Assembly (NCBI GenBank): GCA_002430125.1 | Contig: DJBQ01000075.1 | Span: forward strand, 1 to 9,449 | From: Rhodobacterales bacterium UBA5972 | GTDB taxonomy: Bacteria; Pseudomonadota; Alphaproteobacteria; Rhodobacterales; Rhodobacteraceae | Direction: 5' to 3' | DNA: 9,449 bases | Shown: one piece after another, positions 1 to 6,744 of the stretch | Numbering within the stretch: the first letter of the stretch is position 1 | Layout: the number at the start of each line of letters is the position of its first letter | The notes under the pieces: generated by a model | The model's input: the letters and a program-made list of their open reading frames with translations, nothing else | The model's database searches: none | Told to the model about the DNA's origin: nothing | Position numbers and translations under genes: made by a program

Positions 1-79
1 CCAGAAATAATCTTAGATTTGAACCGAGTTTTACACAATTCAGCCTTTTTGTTCCTTCAAACAGTTTTTGCAGAAACGC

Positions 80-98
80 GGGGAAATCCCCCAGGAGG
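80..98 (+). promoter_or_regulatory. Ribosome binding site with a small inverted repeat just upstream
   Basis: A near-perfect Shine-Dalgarno AGGAGG lies at 93-98, five bases before the ATG at 104, and fixes that ATG as the start of the lipoprotein gene. Directly upstream, GGGG (80-83) and CCCC (88-91) form a 4-bp inverted repeat with an AAAT loop. The hairpin could sit next to the ribosome site in the mRNA or be part of an operator. The repeat is seen directly; any regulatory effect is conjecture. Confidence 0.6.
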
Positions 99-103
99 CA
101 AAG

Positions 104-697
104 ATGTTGAACAGAAACGCAGTATTCGCAATGGCCGCAGCTGTCTTACTTGGTGCATGTAGTGGCGTTCAAACGACGCGGAACGCACCAATTGAAACCC
201 TGCCCACACAAATCGGCATGCAGGCCACAACTGGTGGAAACTGGCATGTTCAGGAAGTTCGGGTAAACGTCCCGGAAACCCTGACCGTCTCTGAGGCAAA
301 TCTTTATGTTCCCGCTTCCGATATCGTCTGGCGCGAGGATCCTTACGGCGACCGCCGGGCGCAGGTTAAGGCTATTGTTGAACTCAGCATGCAGCAGGCC
401 TTTATCGGCATGCAAGGTGCGCAGGCCGTGATTGTTGACGTTGAATTAAGGCGGTTTCACGCTCTCAGCCAAAAATCCCGTGCGTCGGTCGGTGGTGTTC
501 ACAAAATCCATTTTGACGTGACCGTGCGTGACGCTGAAACAGGTATGCAGCTTTTGGATACTTTCCCGATTTCGGCAAGCCTGAAGGCCTATGGCGGCCA
601 AAAGGCGATTGACGCGGAAATGCGGGGCGAGACCCAGAAAGTACGGATTTCACGCCACATCACCGAAGTGATGAAGCAGGTTTTCAGCCAGACTTAA
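104..697 (+). CDS. Small lipoprotein of unknown function (DUF6778-like)
   Basis: A 197-aa predicted lipoprotein. Residues 1-18 form a signal peptide with a short positive N-terminus and a hydrophobic core, ending in the lipobox L-G-A-C with the lipidated cysteine at residue 19. Aspartate is absent at +2 (the residue is Ser), so outer-membrane sorting is plausible. The mature part is mixed alpha/beta, with a stretch reading TVSEANLYVPASDIVWRED near its middle and a basic-rich C-terminal region. The pattern resembles the small Rhodobacterales lipoproteins called DUF6778; this is recalled, not searched. The ATG at 104 is preferred to an in-frame TTG at 68 because AGGAGG lies at 93-98 and the signal peptide begins there. 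The next gene starts 38 nt downstream on the same strand, so co-transcription with the methyltransferase is possible. No enzymatic motif is recognisable and function is unknown. Confidence 0.85.
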   Translation: MLNRNAVFAMAAAVLLGACSGVQTTRNAPIETLPTQIGMQATTGGNWHVQEVRVNVPETLTVSEANLYVPASDIVWREDPYGDRRAQVKAIVELSMQQAFIGMQGAQAVIVDVELRRFHALSQKSRASVGGVHKIHFDVTVRDAETGMQLLDTFPISASLKAYGGQKAIDAEMRGETQKVRISRHITEVMKQVFSQT

Positions 698-735
698 CGC
701 TTTCTAAAACCGCAGAATGATATTAGGAGGAAGGG

Positions 736-1935
736 ATGACAATCTCTTCCTCTTTTCCTGTTATTCGTATGCTTCCGAACAAATCCCCGCAAAGGGTAAG
801 GTTCGGTGCGCCTTGGGTCTATGCTGACGAAGTGGTGCTTGATCGGCGGGCGCGCAAGCATGCGCCGGGTACCATTGTCGAACTGCAAGCCAATGATGGC
901 GAGCGGCTTGGCCTTTGCGCCTTTAACCCAGTCAGCAAGATCATTTGCCGGATGCTGGATCGCGATCTTTCAGCCGTGATCGACCGCGATTGGTTGGTGG
1001 CAAAACTGACCTATGCGCAGGACATGCGGGCTCGGCTTTACGATGCGCCTTATTACCGTTTGATCCATGCCGAGGCAGATGGTCTGCCCGGTGTGGTGAT
1101 CGACCGGTTTGGCGATGTCGCGGTGATCCAGCCGAATGCCGCTTGGGCCGAGGTTCTGATTGATGATCTGGCGGCGGCTTTGATCGAAGTTACCAGCGTT
1201 ACAACGGTGGTGAAAAACGGCACTGGGCGGGCGCGCAGCCTAGAAGGCCTAGCCGAGGAAACCGTGGTTCTGGCTGGTGAAGTTTCCGATGCTGTACCGG
1301 TGCAGATGAACGGCGCGACCTATTTTGCTGACCTGACGCAGGGTCAAAAAACCGGTTTGTTTCTGGATCAACGCGACAATCAGGCCTTTGCGGCGCGGCT
1401 GGCAAAAGGCGGCACTGTGCTTGACGTGTTTTCACATGTCGGTGGCTTTGCCCTTGCCGCTTTGGCGGCGGGTGCGGTTTCGGCAGACGCGATTGATGGA
1501 TCAGCACCAGCGCTTGATCTGGCGATGCGCGGCGCGTCGGCGTCGGGGTTTGCCGGGCAGTTCGCCACAATCAAAGGCGATGCGTTTGAAGTGATGGCCG
1601 GACTTCAGGCGGATCACCGGCGGTTTGACATGGTTGTTTGTGATCCACCAGCTTTTGCGCCGAACAAGAACGCGCTCGACGCGGGATTGCGCGCTTATGA
1701 ACGCATTGCGCGCCTTGGGGCCGGATTAACCACCAAGGGCGGGTATCTGGTGGTGTGCTCCTGCTCGCACGCGGCGGATCTCAACAGTTTTCGCGAGGCT
1801 TCAATCCGCGGTATCGGGCGCGCTGGTCGTAAAGGCCAGCTGATCCACACAGGGGCTGCCGGGCCGGATCATCCGATGCATCCAAGTCTGGCGGAAACCG
1901 GCTATCTGAAAGCGCTGTTTTTTCGGCTTGAATGA
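736..1935 (+). CDS. rlmI: RlmI-type class I SAM-dependent 23S rRNA (cytosine-5) methyltransferase
   Basis: A 399-aa protein matching the RlmI family in length (E. coli RlmI is 396 aa) and layout. An N-terminal PUA-like RNA-binding domain covers about residues 9-85, a central linker domain follows, and a Rossmann methyltransferase domain starts near 195. The family signature FLDQRDN is at 209-215. The SAM-binding motif I is DVFSHVGGFA from D230, motif IV is DPPAF from D303, and motif VI is VVCSCS with cysteines C341 and C343, one of which should be the catalytic nucleophile. RlmI makes m5C1962 in 23S rRNA in E. coli; the same target here is inferred. The ATG at 736 has AGGAGG at 725-730 with a 5-nt spacer. 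The TGA stop overlaps the ATG of the PIN gene (ATGA), implying translational coupling. Family membership is secure; the exact base modified is not shown by sequence. Confidence 0.9.
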   Translation: MTISSSFPVIRMLPNKSPQRVRFGAPWVYADEVVLDRRARKHAPGTIVELQANDGERLGLCAFNPVSKIICRMLDRDLSAVIDRDWLVAKLTYAQDMRARLYDAPYYRLIHAEADGLPGVVIDRFGDVAVIQPNAAWAEVLIDDLAAALIEVTSVTTVVKNGTGRARSLEGLAEETVVLAGEVSDAVPVQMNGATYFADLTQGQKTGLFLDQRDNQAFAARLAKGGTVLDVFSHVGGFALAALAAGAVSADAIDGSAPALDLAMRGASASGFAGQFATIKGDAFEVMAGLQADHRRFDMVVCDPPAFAPNKNALDAGLRAYERIARLGAGLTTKGGYLVVCSCSHAADLNSFREASIRGIGRAGRKGQLIHTGAAGPDHPMHPSLAETGYLKALFFRLE

Positions 1936-2477
1936 TGCGGGTGGTGTTAGACGCCTGCGTGCTTTACCCGACTGTAATGCGCGAAATTCTTTTAGCGGCT
2001 GCCAAAACCGGTGCCTTTGAACCGATTTGGAGCGCCCGCATCTTAGAAGAATGGGCCCGCGCGGTGGCCGCAAATCTGCCCGATCAGGCAGGTGAGGCGC
2101 GTATCGAAATCGCATTGCTGCGGGCAAATTGGCCGAAGGCTGAAGTCGTGGTTCCAGCCGGACTTACCGCCAGCCTTTATCTGCCAGATCCGGACGACGC
2201 GCATGTTTTGGCGGCAGGTATTGCTGGTAGGGCCTCAATTTTGGTAACCTCAAATTCCGGCGATTTCCCGACACGGATATTGGCGGAACATGGTATTATC
2301 AGGCGCGATCCTGACGGGTTTCTGTTTGATCTTTGGCAGGACGATCCCAGCGAAATCGCCGCCGCCTGCGAAACCGTCCGCGCCAAGGCCGAAGCGATAT
2401 CCGGTCAGCAGCAACACATTCGCAGCTTGCTGAAAAAGGCGCACCTGCCTAAAATTGGCAAAGCATTGGCCAGTTAA
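1932..2477 (+). CDS. PIN-domain protein, RSP_2648-type (putative RNase)
   Basis: A 181-aa protein with a PIN nuclease fold. The acidic metal-binding pattern is visible: D7 in VVLDACVLYP, E39/E40 in ILEEW, D86/D88/D89 in LPDPDDAHVLAAG, and N108/D111 in TSNSGDFP. PIN domains cut single-stranded RNA using Mg or Mn ions held by such residues. The C-terminal 50 residues are helical and basic (ends LLKKAHLPKIGKALAS), perhaps an RNA- or partner-binding tail. It resembles the Rhodobacterales 'RSP_2648 family PIN' proteins; this name is from memory. The first ATG (1932) overlaps the methyltransferase stop by 4 nt; a second ATG follows at once (1935). No antitoxin-like small gene lies next to it, so calling it a VapC toxin is unsupported. 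Pairing with an rRNA methyltransferase hints at an rRNA or ribosome-related role, which is inference only. Confidence 0.82.
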   Translation: MMRVVLDACVLYPTVMREILLAAAKTGAFEPIWSARILEEWARAVAANLPDQAGEARIEIALLRANWPKAEVVVPAGLTASLYLPDPDDAHVLAAGIAGRASILVTSNSGDFPTRILAEHGIIRRDPDGFLFDLWQDDPSEIAAACETVRAKAEAISGQQQHIRSLLKKAHLPKIGKALAS

Positions 2478-2533
2478 CTTAACATCATAGTTTCAAAAGT
2501 ACTCATTTCACGACGGCAATATCGCGGATTACC
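2478..2533. other. Convergent intergenic gap
   Basis: This 56-nt gap separates the ends of the + strand PIN gene and the - strand M48 peptidase gene. I looked for a stem-loop with a T-run on either strand and found none that is convincing, only a short AGTACT palindrome. Termination may be Rho-dependent, or transcripts may overlap. Confidence 0.5.
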
Positions 2534-3214
2534 CTAACGCTTCCACGCCGCTTCGCGGTCTTCAATCGCGCGGATACGTTCGTCGGTTGCTGGATGGCTC
2601 ATCATCCACGCAAGTTGCCGCCCGCCGCTTTTGGTCAGTGCATCAAGCTTGTGGAACAGGCTTTTCTGCCCCGAAACCCCGATCCCGGACTTGACCAACA
2701 ACGCACTGGCATAGGCATCAGCTTCGTGTTCGTCCTGTCGCGACAGACGCGCCGCTAAAAGGCTGGTCAGGATATTGGCCAAATAGAACCCGATCCCCGG
2801 TATCAGACGGCCCAAGACCATGCCAAGGGCGACGCGAATGGCGTTTTGACCGGAAAAATCAATCATCCGGCGACGGGAATGGCCAAGCGCGACATGGCCC
2901 AGTTCATGCGCAATGACCGAGGCCAGTTCTTCGGCGGATACGTCGCCCGCCTGATATTTGTTGAAGAACCCACGGGTGATGAATATCCGCCCGTCAGGCG
3001 CTGCTAACCCGTTGACCGGTTCAATCTCGTAGATGTGCACCGGAATATGCGGCACCTCAAGCGCCACCGCCATTTTTGCGGTCAGTCCGGCCAGCCTTGA
3101 ATCCCGCAAAATGCTGGATTTCGCGTCCAGTTCCTTGGCTGTTCGCCAAGCAGAAAACCGATAGGTGGCATAGGCCCACAAAATCGCCAGCAAAATGGGG
3201 GTTAGTCGCAGCAT
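2534..3214 (-). CDS. Membrane-anchored M48 family zinc metallopeptidase
   Basis: A 226-aa protein with one N-terminal membrane segment (about residues 4-20), then an M48 peptidase domain. The zinc motif HELGH is at residues 103-107 (ligands H103 and H107, catalytic base E104). The third ligand is predicted to be E162 in the ExxxD motif EHEAD, followed by the family's A-x-x-A helix. A second hydrophobic stretch at about 127-155 lies between the motifs. A C-terminal SHPATDERI motif, typical of M48B/M48C proteins, is present. M48 peptidases such as HtpX, LoiP and BepA act in envelope protein quality control; the substrate here is unknown. The ATG at 3214 is chosen, although a frame opens to 3310, because the extra residues lie inside the P450 gene and are cysteine- and proline-rich, unlike a leader. 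The gap to the P450 stop is 16 nt, suggesting co-transcription. No clear Shine-Dalgarno is seen. Confidence 0.85.
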   Translation of the reverse strand: MLRLTPILLAILWAYATYRFSAWRTAKELDAKSSILRDSRLAGLTAKMAVALEVPHIPVHIYEIEPVNGLAAPDGRIFITRGFFNKYQAGDVSAEELASVIAHELGHVALGHSRRRMIDFSGQNAIRVALGMVLGRLIPGIGFYLANILTSLLAARLSRQDEHEADAYASALLVKSGIGVSGQKSLFHKLDALTKSGGRQLAWMMSHPATDERIRAIEDREAAWKR

Positions 3215-3230
3215 CCGGTCAATATGGGGA

Positions 3231-4400
3231 TCAGGCGTCCCACACGCAAGGCAGGCTGGGCAGTCCGCGAAAAGCCCAGCCAACCGGTTGTGGATCAGCC
3301 CCATCAGCAAGGCGCAGGTTTTTTAGGCGTGCGAATGCTTTTGGCAAAGCGACTTGGGAAATCAACGCGCGGCTGGCCCAGGCGCCTGCACAGAAATGCG
3401 GCCCGGCCCCAAAGGCGATTGACCGGCTCACGTCGCGGGAAAGATAAAATTCATCAGGTTTTTCAAAGACATCCTCGTCGCGGTTGGCCGAGCCAAACAT
3501 GAAGAACACCCGGTCTTCCGGTTGTAGGGTCACGCCATCCACTGTGAATTCGCGCGCCACGCGGCGTGGCGACATGCCAATCGGCGAGGTCCAGCGGGCG
3601 TATTCTTCAAATGCCTGCAACCATTCGATCTCGCCGGCCATCACCTGCGCCAACTGATCCGGATGTTTCAGCAGCGCCCAGATTGTACCGGCGATGGCAT
3701 CGCGGGGTTCGTTCTGGCCGCCGGAAATCGCCAGCTTTACATTGGCGCGCAGTTGCGCATCCGACAGGCCCGCCTGCATTTGCACGGACAACAAAGAAAG
3801 GTTTGGTTCGGCGGCAAGTATCGGCATCATCACATCAATATGGGCGTCAATTGACGCTGTGCAATTGTTACACCGCGCTGCAACTGCCGGATCGCCGGTA
3901 TAGTTTGCGATCCCGTCCATCATGCCCTGACTGACGCGATCCATTTCCGGCGCATCCATATTGATCAGACCAGTGATCACTTTCAGCGCCTCAGCCGACA
4001 CCAGCATCGCATAATCATAAACCAGATCACCCTGACCCTTGGCGACCAAGCCATCAAGGACGCGGTCCGCAGCAGTGGCAAACTGATCCAGCCAAACATC
4101 GCGCACGGTTCGCGGTGAAACCGTCGGAAAGATCGCCTTGCGTTCGGCCATATGCGCGTCGCCGTCCTTGCGCATCATGTTCTCGCCCATCAGTGCGGAC
4201 ATTAATCCACCGGGCTGATGCGAGGAAAACACGTCGATGATTTTCTCGTTCACAAAAATCGCATCGCGCTTGGCGAACAAAGTCGCACCAAGTTCCGGCA
4301 CAAAGGCAATCGGGGTCCGGGCGCGCATGGCTTTTAAGGCGGGATAAGGGTCGCGGGTAAATTCGGCGACATCGATATGAACTGTTGGAGCGTTTGACAT
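3231..4400 (-). CDS. Cytochrome P450 with an unusual I-helix motif
   Basis: A complete 389-aa soluble bacterial-type P450. The heme-binding loop fits FxxGxxxCxG, with F330, G333, axial thiolate C337 and G339. The K-helix ExxR motif is E266-x-x-R269. The I-helix reads SGGQNEPRD (226-234). At the positions of the acid-alcohol pair (D251-T252 in P450cam) this protein has N230 and E231, then P232. That motif probably marks a subgroup and implies a modified route of oxygen activation or proton delivery. No membrane anchor is present. No ferredoxin or ferredoxin reductase gene lies nearby, so redox partners must come from elsewhere. The substrate cannot be told from sequence. The ATG at 4400 lacks a clear Shine-Dalgarno; the gap to the DedA stop is 38 nt and to the following M48 gene 16 nt, so it probably sits at the end of the long leftward transcript. 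Confidence 0.9.
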   Translation of the reverse strand: MSNAPTVHIDVAEFTRDPYPALKAMRARTPIAFVPELGATLFAKRDAIFVNEKIIDVFSSHQPGGLMSALMGENMMRKDGDAHMAERKAIFPTVSPRTVRDVWLDQFATAADRVLDGLVAKGQGDLVYDYAMLVSAEALKVITGLINMDAPEMDRVSQGMMDGIANYTGDPAVAARCNNCTASIDAHIDVMMPILAAEPNLSLLSVQMQAGLSDAQLRANVKLAISGGQNEPRDAIAGTIWALLKHPDQLAQVMAGEIEWLQAFEEYARWTSPIGMSPRRVAREFTVDGVTLQPEDRVFFMFGSANRDEDVFEKPDEFYLSRDVSRSIAFGAGPHFCAGAWASRALISQVALPKAFARLKNLRLADGADPQPVGWAFRGLPSLPCVWDA

Positions 4401-4438
4401 GGCGTAACTTAATTAGATTCAATCCACCCGGCAAGAGG

Positions 4439-5041
4439 CTAGTGCATTTTGCGGTGTTGTCTCAAAACCGCCAACAGGCGCCAACCAAGGAAAACTGTTA
4501 CAAATCCCGCCGCCAAAATGCCACTGGTATCCGAGGCGACTTCGGCAACTGCCGCGATATTTTCCGCAAAAACCACGCCGAGGCCGACATAAAGGCTGAC
4601 CCAAACCAGCTCGCCACCAGCACCCCAAATGGTAAACCGCGCCCAGCCAAGGCCCGTCGCCCCGCCGATAAAGTTGACATATGGCCCCAATGGACTGACC
4701 AGCCAGCGCGAAAAAAACACGCCGGGGCCGCCGCGTTTGTCGATCCAGTGGCGGGCTTTGCCAAGCAGGGCTGCCCGATCCGGGTGATCCGAAAGCCGCG
4801 CCAAAAGCCGCGTACCACCTTGTTTTCCGATAAGATATCCAACCTGATCACCGAAAACGGCAGCCAGCCATGCCACCACAAATGTTGGCAACAGCGCCAG
4901 ATCGCCAGCCGCGGCAAACGACCCACTGGTCAGCATCACCAGCGATGACGGAACCGGCAGCGCCAGACAGCTTAGGAAAACGATCAACGCCAGCAATGTC
5001 AGGCCATAGGTTGGCACAAGGGCGATAATTTGGTCGGTCAC
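4439..5041 (-). CDS. DedA family (VTT/SNARE-associated) membrane protein
   Basis: A 200-aa polytopic inner-membrane protein. Hydrophobic segments are at about residues 13-45 (interrupted by the re-entrant-type motif LALPVPSSLVMLTSG), 48-72, 118-130, 138-160 and 170-192. DedA hallmarks include FGDQVGYLIG at 63-72 and FFSRW with R112, followed by P117, P120 and the glycine-rich NFIGGATGLG. DedA proteins are linked to lipid scrambling or undecaprenyl-phosphate and phosphatidylethanolamine recycling and to membrane energetics; the subfamily here is not determined. The start is GTG at 5041, overlapping the TGA of the preceding 116-aa gene by 4 nt (GTGA). There is no separate Shine-Dalgarno, so translation is probably coupled. 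Stop is TAG at 4439. Confidence 0.88.
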   Translation of the reverse strand: MTDQIIALVPTYGLTLLALIVFLSCLALPVPSSLVMLTSGSFAAAGDLALLPTFVVAWLAAVFGDQVGYLIGKQGGTRLLARLSDHPDRAALLGKARHWIDKRGGPGVFFSRWLVSPLGPYVNFIGGATGLGWARFTIWGAGGELVWVSLYVGLGVVFAENIAAVAEVASDTSGILAAGFVTVFLGWRLLAVLRQHRKMH

Positions 5042-5388
5042 GGCTTTATGGCTTGTCTGCTGGCAAGTTGTTGTGTGATCCGGTCCATCAGATCGCTGAC
5101 GGGCACACCTTGTTTGCGCGCGATGCTTTCAAGGGTTGGGCGAAACTCGGCCCCGGCCTCTATGCCCAGTAATTCCCCGACATCTTCCAAAGGCAAGTCA
5201 TAGGAATAGGCGATATAGCGCGGGGTCATCCATGCCTCGAGCGGCAGGTTGCGATGTGCCGGATCAGACCAGTAAACAAAGAACACAACGGCGCGGATGA
5301 GGAAGAAAACCGTAACCAAAGCGGCAAGTGAAAAGGCAAGAAACAGTGCCTTATGTTGGCGCCACAAAAACCGGAGTTTTTGTTTCAC
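5038..5388 (-). CDS. Small single-pass membrane protein with two helical repeats, function unknown
   Basis: A 116-aa protein. Residues 1-12 are basic (MKQKLRFLWRQHK), residues 13-39 form one strongly hydrophobic membrane segment, and 50-108 are soluble and helical. The soluble part contains two similar units: TPRYIAYSYDLPLEDVGELLGI (about 55-76, residues P56, I59, L65, L69, L74 key) and TLESIARKQGVPVSDLMDRI-like (85-104). Both follow a scheme of I-A, then x-x-x-G/D-V/L-P, then acidic residues and a leucine. This is a small HTH-like helical motif seen in other membrane proteins, here inferred to be a protein-binding module. Positive-inside reasoning puts the N-terminus in the cytoplasm and the repeats in the periplasm. 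The GTG start at 5388 overlaps the VWA gene's TGA by 4 nt, and its own TGA overlaps the DedA GTG by 4 nt. I do not recognise a named family. Confidence 0.8.
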   Translation of the reverse strand: MKQKLRFLWRQHKALFLAFSLAALVTVFFLIRAVVFFVYWSDPAHRNLPLEAWMTPRYIAYSYDLPLEDVGELLGIEAGAEFRPTLESIARKQGVPVSDLMDRITQQLASRQAIKP

Positions 5389-6569
5389 CTGACCAGTTCT
5401 TTCATGCCCGCCTCGATTCCTTTTAGGGTCATCGGATACATCCGTTCGCCGAAAAGTTCGCGGATCATCTGGATCGAATGGGTGTATTGCCAGTGTTTTT
5501 CCGGCAATGGGTTGATCCAGATATTATGTTTCCAGCTTTCCATGGTGCGGCCCAGCCAAACCGATCCGGCCTCGGGGTTCCAGTGTTCATTGGCGCCACC
5601 GGGATAGGCGATTTCATAAGGCGACATTGACGCATCACCAACGAAAATACATTTATAATCAGGGCCATACTTGTTCAGGATGTCGTGCGTAGGGGTCTGT
5701 TCCTGCCAGCGGCGACGGTTGTCTTTCCACACGCCTTCATAAAGGCAGTTGTGGAAATAGAAGTATTCAAGATGCTTGAATTCGGTTTTAGCCGCTGAAA
5801 ACAGTTCCTCGACCAGACGAATGTAAGGGTCCATTGACCCGCCGACGTCCAAAAACAACAAGACCTTAACCGCGTTGCGCCGTTCGGGGCGGGTTTTAAT
5901 ATCCAGATAGCCATGTTCGGCGGTAGCCCGGATCGTACCGTTCAGATCAAGTTCCTCGTCCGCCCCGTCGCGTGCCCAGCGGCGCAGGCGTTTCAGGGCG
6001 ACTTTGATGTTGCGGGTGCCCAGTTCAACGCTGTCATCCAGATTGCGAAACTCGCGCTTGTCCCAGACTTTGACGGCGCGCTGGTGGCGGGATTGGTCCT
6101 GACCGATCCGCACGCCTTCGGGGTTATATCCATGCGCCCCGAAAGGCGAGGTTCCCGCAGTGCCAATCCATTTGCTGCCACCCTGATGCCGGCCTTCTTG
6201 TTCCTTCAGCCGTTCTTTCAGGGTTTCCATCAGTTTGTCAAAACCGCCAAGCGCTTCGATTTCGGCCATTTCTGCCGGGCTGAGCTGTTTTTCGGCCATC
6301 TTGCGCAGCCATTCCTCGGGGATATCGACCGCGTTGATCACATCCTGAACGGACAGGTTTTCCATGCCCTTAAAGGTCGCCGCGAAAATCCTGTCGAATT
6401 TATCAAGATTACGCTCGTCCTTTACCAGGGCGGTGCGCGCCAGATAGTAAAAGCCCTCGATGTCGTAAAGCACCATGCCGGTTTTGACGACGGCCAGAAA
6501 ATCCAGATATTCCCGCAGGCTTACCGGTAGTTTTGCGTCGCGCATATTGGTGAAAAGCGGCAAAAACAT
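5385..6569 (-). CDS. CoxE-like VWA-domain (MIDAS) protein
   Basis: A 394-aa soluble protein of the CoxE/VWA type. The N-terminal half (about 1-230) is helical and charged, with a flexible GRHQGGSKWIGTAGTSPFG-type loop at 126-145. The C-terminal half is the VWA domain. The metal-ion-dependent adhesion site starts at D241 in LFLDVGGSMD (DxGxS in place of the canonical DxSxS), with a later conserved acid D312 in FVGDASMSPYE. The DVGGSM form is, to my knowledge, usual in this subfamily. Known relatives (CoxE, CbbO, NorD, ViaA) work with a MoxR-type AAA+ ATPase to remodel or activate a metalloenzyme or membrane complex; such an ATPase gene is at 8721-9449 on the same strand. The client complex is not encoded here. 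The ATG at 6569 lies 4 nt after the small membrane protein stop and has little Shine-Dalgarno, so coupling is likely. Its stop overlaps the next gene's GTG. Confidence 0.88.
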   Translation of the reverse strand: MFLPLFTNMRDAKLPVSLREYLDFLAVVKTGMVLYDIEGFYYLARTALVKDERNLDKFDRIFAATFKGMENLSVQDVINAVDIPEEWLRKMAEKQLSPAEMAEIEALGGFDKLMETLKERLKEQEGRHQGGSKWIGTAGTSPFGAHGYNPEGVRIGQDQSRHQRAVKVWDKREFRNLDDSVELGTRNIKVALKRLRRWARDGADEELDLNGTIRATAEHGYLDIKTRPERRNAVKVLLFLDVGGSMDPYIRLVEELFSAAKTEFKHLEYFYFHNCLYEGVWKDNRRRWQEQTPTHDILNKYGPDYKCIFVGDASMSPYEIAYPGGANEHWNPEAGSVWLGRTMESWKHNIWINPLPEKHWQYTHSIQMIRELFGERMYPMTLKGIEAGMKELVR

Positions 6570-6573
6570 GCGG

Positions 6574-6744
6574 CTAGATCCAGTTCATCCGTCCGGCCAG
6601 AACATAGGCGACCACTGATAGTAAGGCGAACAGGATGCCATGCGCGACCGCATATTGCAGGATATCAAGCAGGTTACCGCCACGCTTGCGGCCAACATAT
6701 CCGCCCCAAACTGCGCCGACGACAAAGGCAATCAGGCTTATCAT
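6574..6744 (-). CDS. 56-aa small membrane protein, function unknown
   Basis: Translating this stretch on the - strand gives an uninterrupted 56-aa protein starting MISLIAFVVGAVWGGYVGRK and ending GRMNWI. It has two hydrophobic segments (about residues 3-16 and 33-50) joined by a basic, glycine-rich loop (RKRGG at 19-23), predicting a hairpin with a cytoplasmic loop or a two-pass protein. The ATG at 6744 overlaps the TGA of the DUF2927 gene (ATGA), has GAGG at 6750-6753, and the TAG stop (6574-6576) is 4 nt before the VWA start. Fit between two genes with no slack, the Shine-Dalgarno and the protein-like composition all support a real gene. Similar short Rhodobacterales proteins are sometimes labelled 'apolipoprotein acyltransferase', but this one is far too short for that enzyme. 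Function is unknown; a membrane anchor or partner for the VWA protein is conjecture. Confidence 0.8.
   Translation of the reverse strand: MISLIAFVVGAVWGGYVGRKRGGNLLDILQYAVAHGILFALLSVVAYVLAGRMNWI

Noticed and set aside
68..103. TTG start for the first lipoprotein
   Set aside because: The AGGAGG at 93-98 lies inside this extension and the signal peptide starts at the ATG at 104.
1199..1570. 123-codon open frame on the - strand within rlmI
   Set aside because: Antisense to conserved methyltransferase motifs; the translation is proline- and arginine-rich with no domain.
1932..2477. VapC toxin of a toxin-antitoxin pair
   Set aside because: No small antitoxin gene is adjacent; the upstream neighbour is a full-length rRNA methyltransferase and the downstream side is a convergent gap.
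2478..2533. Bidirectional terminator in the convergent gap
   Set aside because: Only a 6-bp AGTACT palindrome and scattered A/T runs; no GC-rich stem with a T tail on either strand.
3215..3310. Longer N-terminus for the M48 peptidase starting at 3310
   Set aside because: It would overlap the 3' end of the P450 gene by about 80 nt, adds cysteine- and proline-rich residues unlike a leader, and the membrane segment begins just after the ATG at 3214.
4385..4948. 187-codon open frame on the + strand opposite the DedA gene
   Set aside because: Highly basic, proline- and glutamine-rich translation typical of an antisense frame; the - strand encodes clear DedA motifs.
5913..6530. 205-codon open frame on the + strand opposite the VWA gene
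   Set aside because: It lies entirely antisense to a well-supported CDS, has no ribosome site and its translation shows no recognisable domain.
6574..6744. Apolipoprotein N-acyltransferase
   Set aside because: At 56 aa it lacks the nitrilase-like catalytic domain and most membrane segments of Lnt; only a short hydrophobic protein is supported.
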